Assembly (NCBI GenBank): GCA_903830285.1
Contig: CAIKTE010000279.1
Location: 1 to 35,744, forward strand
Source: an uncultured Chitinophagaceae bacterium
GTDB lineage: Bacteria > Bacteroidota > Bacteroidia > Chitinophagales > Chitinophagaceae
Length of the DNA stretch: 35,744 nt
Reading direction: 5' to 3'
In this document: one piece after another, positions 32,606 through 35,744 of the stretch
How the letters are laid out: every line of letters starts with the position of its first letter
How positions within the stretch are numbered: the first letter of the stretch is position 1
Position numbers and translations under genes: made by a program
The notes under the pieces: generated by a model
What the model saw: only the letters and a program-made list of their open reading frames with translations
Database searches by the model: none
What the model was told of the DNA's origin: nothing

Positions 32606-32652
32606 ACTAAATTTTGTAATACTAAATTAATTAGTAAATTTATACTAAATTA
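32606..32652. promoter_or_regulatory. Candidate operator between umuD and 2H gene
   Basis: The palindrome TACTAA-ATTAA-TTAGTA lies at 32620-32636. The word TACTAAATTA occurs at 32620-32629 and again at 32643-32652, 23 bases apart, and a shorter ACTAAATT is at 32606-32613. The 73-base divergent region holds both start signals, so a bound repressor could control umuD and the 2H operon together. The binding protein is not known; LexA is a guess. Confidence 0.4.
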
Positions 32653-32674
32653 TTTATCTCGATAAAATATTATT

Positions 32675-33283
32675 ATGAAAATGATCTTTCAAACACCGGT
32701 AACCCGTTCACCTTTATTCAGCAATTTGTATGAATACTTGCTCGTGGCACAGCCGGATGAAAAAGTATATCAGCAGATCGTGGAAGAAAAGCAATCTTTC
32801 TACCATACTTATCAAGAGAAAATCGCCATCAAGACCAAGCCTCATATTACGGTGAGTAATTTTCTGGCAAAGGAAACGATGGAAGAGACCATCATCCGTT
32901 GGATGCAGCGCATCATCAGTACACAATACAGTTTCTCCGTTTCATTGAATAATTACAGCGGGTTTCCGCCGCACACGGTGTACCTGCGTGTGCAGGATCA
33001 TCAGCCATTTAAACAACTGGCATCCTCTTTAAAAGTGGTGGATCAATATGTGAGAGGGAATGATTGTCCGCCGATGGAACTGACGAAGCATCCGCATTTG
33101 AGTATTGCAAGAAGATTACCTGAACCTATTTATGAGAAAGCGATCAAGGAGTATGCACTCAAATCTTTTTATGCAGCTTTTGAGGTAAAGCAGTTGATAC
33201 TATTGAGAAGGCAGCATCAGTTCGATGCCTGCAAACAGGTGAGTGTATTTCATTTCGGCACAGATAATCGTTTGTTTAATTAA
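32675..33283 (+). CDS. 2H phosphoesterase / 2'-5' RNA ligase-like protein
   Basis: 202 aa. Both catalytic motifs of the 2H superfamily are present: His57-Ile-Thr59 in KPHITVSNF and His141-Leu-Ser143 in KHPHLSIARRL, with about 84 residues between, the normal spacing. Members cleave or ligate 2',5'-phosphodiester or cyclic phosphate bonds in RNA and nucleotides. It resembles the short LigT/CPDase-like group, and its actual substrate is unknown. It is the first gene of a run of four plus-strand genes and is divergent from umuD. A degenerate paralogue starts 2 bases after its stop. Confidence 0.78.
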   Translation: MKMIFQTPVTRSPLFSNLYEYLLVAQPDEKVYQQIVEEKQSFYHTYQEKIAIKTKPHITVSNFLAKETMEETIIRWMQRIISTQYSFSVSLNNYSGFPPHTVYLRVQDHQPFKQLASSLKVVDQYVRGNDCPPMELTKHPHLSIARRLPEPIYEKAIKEYALKSFYAAFEVKQLILLRRQHQFDACKQVSVFHFGTDNRLFN

Positions 33284-33285
33284 AA

Positions 33286-33897
33286 ATGAAAATAAAACCA
33301 TCATTCATCCCTGCATATGAAATGTATGAATACAGGATCATCATTCAGCCGCATGAAGACCTGTGTGATAAGATCAATGCTATTAAAAGATCATTTGCAG
33401 AAAACTATCAATTACCTGTATATCGTTATGTAAAGCCTGATATTACTTTGGTTCGCTTTACGCAATATGAAATGCCCGAAGAAAGAATCATGTATCGTCT
33501 GCAAAATATTGCAATAAGCAATGCATCATTTGCAATTGAGTTAAAAGATTTCGGCAGCTTTCCTACGCACAGCATCTTCATCAATGTTGCTACTAAAACA
33601 AATATTGTGGCATTAGTGAAAGAGATCAAGTCCATTCAAAAACTAATGAAGTTGGATGATGAACATAAACCGCATTTTATAACAGAACCCTTCATCACGA
33701 TTGCTGCGAAACTCTTGCCCTGGCAATATGAGAAAGCATGGCAGGAATACAGCAACACAAATTTCACGGCTATGTTCATGGCGAATGAAATAGTATTAAT
33801 AAAAAGAAAACAAGGAGAAAAAAAATATCAAACCGTAAAGCGATTTCAATTCCTGAATCAAAAAACAACAACACAGCAAACCGTTTTATTTATATAA
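33286..33897 (+). CDS. 2H-phosphoesterase-fold paralogue lacking both catalytic histidines
   Basis: 203 aa, the same length and layout as the preceding protein: YEYRIIIQPHEDLCDKI matches YEYLLVAQPDEKVYQQI, and FGSFPTHSIFINV matches YSGFPPHTVYLRV. At the first motif there is Asp52-Ile-Thr54 (KPDITLVRF), and at the second Phe136-Ile-Thr138 (EPFITIAAKL), so both catalytic histidines are replaced while the surrounding strands are kept. The frame is intact with no stop or frameshift, so it looks selected rather than decaying. It begins 2 bases after the first paralogue's stop codon, suggesting translational coupling and perhaps a heterodimer of active and inactive subunits. Confidence 0.72.
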   Translation: MKIKPSFIPAYEMYEYRIIIQPHEDLCDKINAIKRSFAENYQLPVYRYVKPDITLVRFTQYEMPEERIMYRLQNIAISNASFAIELKDFGSFPTHSIFINVATKTNIVALVKEIKSIQKLMKLDDEHKPHFITEPFITIAAKLLPWQYEKAWQEYSNTNFTAMFMANEIVLIKRKQGEKKYQTVKRFQFLNQKTTTQQTVLFI

Positions 33898-33924
33898 TGC
33901 TTCATAAAACCTAACGATAATTTC

Positions 33925-35004
33925 ATGAATGAAGAACAGCAGGAGCAAAATAATAACACATATAAAAAAGGTCGCGGTGCGCAGTTCAATCCAAAGAATA
34001 GGTTCTTGAAAAATGAAAGAGTAAAAGAACATATTGAAAGTATTGATGACTGGACCGAACCCAATATTGCCACACAATACCTTGAGGACAAATCAAAAAT
34101 GCTGGTGAATAAAGTGGATAGTCCGGATGTAGGCATGTTGTACAGCATGAATCCATATCAGGGCTGTGAGCATGGCTGCATATATTGTTATGCCCGTAAT
34201 GCTCATGAATACTGGGGTTACAGCGCAGGCCTTGATTTTGAAAGAAAGATCATTGTTAAGAAGAATGCACCCGAACTCCTACGTAAATTTTTGATGCATC
34301 CCAAATGGGAATCTGTGCCGATATCATTAAGCGGCAACACGGATTGTTATCAGCCGGCTGAAAAGATATTTCGTATCACCCGGCAATTATTGGAAGTATG
34401 CAATGAATTCAATCAGCCCGTTGGACTGATCACTAAGAATGCAGGTATGTTGCGTGATAAGGACCTGCTGAAAGAAATGGCAAAGAAAAAACTGATCAGC
34501 ATATTGGTAAGTATCACTTCATTTGATGAGGACTTACGATTGGTAATGGAGCCAAGAACCACAACTGCCAAACAACGGTTGAGATTGATCAAAGAATTAA
34601 GTGAGGAAGGTGTGAGAATGGGTGTGATGCTGGGGCCGATGATACCCGGATTGAATGAACATGAAATGCAGCGCATCATGAAAGCAGCGAGTGAGAACGG
34701 TGCAACATTTTCTGCCTATACTTTTATACGGTTGAATGGCGCCGTGAAACTGATCTTTCATGACTGGTTGTATAAGAATTTTCCTGACCGTGCCGATAAA
34801 GTATGGCATATGATACAACATGCGCATGACGGCAAGGTGAACGACAGCCGCTTTGGTGTGCGTATGCGTGGTGAAGGACCCATTGCAGAATTGGTCAATC
34901 AACAATTCAAAAAGTATAATAAACTCTATGGTTTGAATGCAGAACGATGGGAATTAGACTGCAGCAAGTTTAGAAGGCCGGGAGAGCAGGGGAAACTATT
35001 TTAA
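33925..35004 (+). CDS. PA0069/Rv2578c-type radical SAM protein
   Basis: 359 aa. Radical SAM enzyme with the [4Fe-4S] cluster motif Cys81-x3-Cys85-x2-Cys88 in GCEHGCIYCYARNAHEY. The N-terminus carries KGRGAQFNPKNRF, typical of the PA0069/Rv2578c group, which is related to spore photoproduct lyase (SplB). ISLSGNTDCYQPAEK, LITKNAG, VSITSFDEDL, MEPRTTTAKQRL and MLGPMIPGLNEHEM mark the barrel. Its substrate is not established. It follows the 2H pair after 27 bases and precedes a TcmP gene by 26 bases. The CxxxCxxC cluster suits the three-Cys partner implied by the name TcmP. Confidence 0.88.
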   Translation: MNEEQQEQNNNTYKKGRGAQFNPKNRFLKNERVKEHIESIDDWTEPNIATQYLEDKSKMLVNKVDSPDVGMLYSMNPYQGCEHGCIYCYARNAHEYWGYSAGLDFERKIIVKKNAPELLRKFLMHPKWESVPISLSGNTDCYQPAEKIFRITRQLLEVCNEFNQPVGLITKNAGMLRDKDLLKEMAKKKLISILVSITSFDEDLRLVMEPRTTTAKQRLRLIKELSEEGVRMGVMLGPMIPGLNEHEMQRIMKAASENGATFSAYTFIRLNGAVKLIFHDWLYKNFPDRADKVWHMIQHAHDGKVNDSRFGVRMRGEGPIAELVNQQFKKYNKLYGLNAERWELDCSKFRRPGEQGKLF

Positions 35005-35030
35005 ATTGAATTATTAATTTATATAATTTT

Positions 35031-35744
35031 ATGGAAGCATATACTCCCCGACTGAATGAGCATTTATTATTCATTCAAAATTTAACCAGCATGTCGAAAA
35101 TTAAGAACTCACAAATTAACATGTATGAACATTCAAAAGCAAAAGTTGATCTTTTTAAAAGATATTTTTCCATTTATTTAAATGTTATTAGCCGGACATC
35201 GTTTGTAAATAAAATTTATTTATATGATTTATTTGCTGGCGAAGGAAGATATTCTGACGGCGAAAAGGGAAGTCCAGTTGTAGCAATGGAATGCATTGCG
35301 AGTCATTATTTTAATAATGGATCAACCTGCCCCAATATAGATGTTTGGCGTAATGACTTTAGTAAATCGCAAATTGAAACTGACAAGTTCAAGATTGACA
35401 GAGTAAAGGATTTTGTTGACAAGATTTATCGGCCAGATAATGTAAATGTTGATTTTACAAAAATTGATAGTAGTCAAATATTATCGGAAATTGATACACG
35501 ATTAAATAAGTTGAAAAAAGATGAAAGAGCTTTATTGTTTATCGATCCTTGGGGTTATAAGGATATTAAACCCAAAGAGTTGAAATCAATTTTAGCAAAT
35601 GGGAAAACCGAGATTATTTTATTTCTGCCAATTTCATTTATGTATCGATTTGCAAATAAGGCGTTAATTGATGAAGGTTTTGCTGGAGGAAAGCCTTTAG
35701 AAGAATTTTTAAAAGAGCTGTTTGTAGGAAAAATGCCAGATACA
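35031..35744 (+). CDS. TcmP family protein (three-Cys-motif partner), 3' end cut by window
   Basis: 238 codons are visible and the frame runs off the window. TcmP features are HSKAKVDLFKRYFSIYLNVI near 34-53, a methyltransferase-like motif YLYDLFAGEGRYSDG at 64-77 followed by GSPVVAMECI, and LLFIDPWGYKDIKPKEL at 168-184, where DPWG matches the catalytic-type motif IV of adenine-methylase-like folds. The start at 35031 is the first ATG; a second in frame at 35091 (MSKIKNSQ) is also plausible, with AT-rich sequence resembling a -7 box just before the first. TcmP genes are named for pairing with three-Cys-motif proteins, and here a CxxxCxxC radical SAM gene lies 26 bases upstream. The C-terminus is not visible. 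Confidence 0.75.
   Translation, partial: MEAYTPRLNEHLLFIQNLTSMSKIKNSQINMYEHSKAKVDLFKRYFSIYLNVISRTSFVNKIYLYDLFAGEGRYSDGEKGSPVVAMECIASHYFNNGSTCPNIDVWRNDFSKSQIETDKFKIDRVKDFVDKIYRPDNVNVDFTKIDSSQILSEIDTRLNKLKKDERALLFIDPWGYKDIKPKELKSILANGKTEIILFLPISFMYRFANKALIDEGFAGGKPLEEFLKELFVGKMPDT

Noticed and set aside
33858-34148. Minus-strand frame of 96 codons spanning the 2H paralogue and radical SAM junction
   Set aside because: It is antisense to two well-supported genes, has a low-complexity Phe/Ser/Cys composition and no family match.
1-35744. CRISPR arrays, tRNA or rRNA genes, prophage or integrase genes
   Set aside because: I looked for regularly spaced repeats, tRNA-like cloverleaf ends and conserved rRNA words on both strands and saw none. 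Recombinase or transposase motifs are also absent.

Overview
This looks like chromosomal DNA from a Bacteroidota bacterium, most likely Chitinophagaceae or a close relative (family-level placement is inference). Supporting signs are the AT-rich composition, several Bacteroidota-type promoter elements (TAnnTTTG) 16-29 nt upstream of start codons, a carboxypeptidase-regulatory-like/TonB-dependent receptor paired with a DUF4249 lipoprotein, the long (673 aa) form of IspG, Bat-type VWA and TPR proteins, and a fused IcmF mutase. No rRNA, tRNA, CRISPR array or classical insertion sequence was seen. Gene density is high and no gap between genes exceeds 300 bases.

Layout: 1-4790 holds kbl, a TonB-dependent receptor and a DUF4249 lipoprotein. 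4840-8251 holds a class D beta-lactamase-like lipoprotein, a partial bat locus (batB, batC) and a secreted alpha/beta hydrolase on the other strand. 8324-13892 holds ispG, nadB and two tandem LpxL-type acyltransferases. 13922-17185 (minus) holds a CstB-like sulfur enzyme with an ArsR regulator, then tsaB with a degenerate 3-hydroxyacyl-CoA dehydrogenase-like protein. 17264-23293 holds ridA, galK and galM (minus), and icmF. 23360-28936 holds secreted or envelope proteins: a MORN/TonB-C protein, a small secreted protein, a large protein with YY/W repeats, and a sulfatase. 28993-30434 holds a DUF72 protein and a DUF4136 lipoprotein.

The most unusual part is 30435-35744. A minus-strand umuD-umuC (Pol V type) pair is split by a compact 470-bp unit: one DUF559 (Vsr-like nuclease fold) gene bounded by perfect 31-bp inverted repeats rich in C5/G5 blocks. 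One repeat supplies the stop codon of umuD and the other abuts the umuC start codon. The UmuD itself has lost both residues of its Ser-Lys self-cleavage dyad (Ala and Arg instead). Divergent from umuD, four genes run on the plus strand with short gaps: an intact 2H phosphoesterase, a paralogue that has lost both catalytic histidines, a PA0069/Rv2578c-type radical SAM protein, and a TcmP (three-Cys-motif partner) gene cut off by the window end. The intergenic region between umuD and the 2H gene carries repeated TACTAAATTA words and a palindrome that could be a shared operator.

How the genes may work together: the umuDC side is DNA-damage tolerance; the opposite side combines RNA-ligase/phosphodiesterase-fold proteins with a radical SAM protein of the SplB-like group and its putative partner. 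That the two sides form one damage-response locus is inference from position only. The DUF559 unit is the best candidate for an undescribed system: a minimal mobile or domesticated element with palindromic ends and a nuclease-fold gene.
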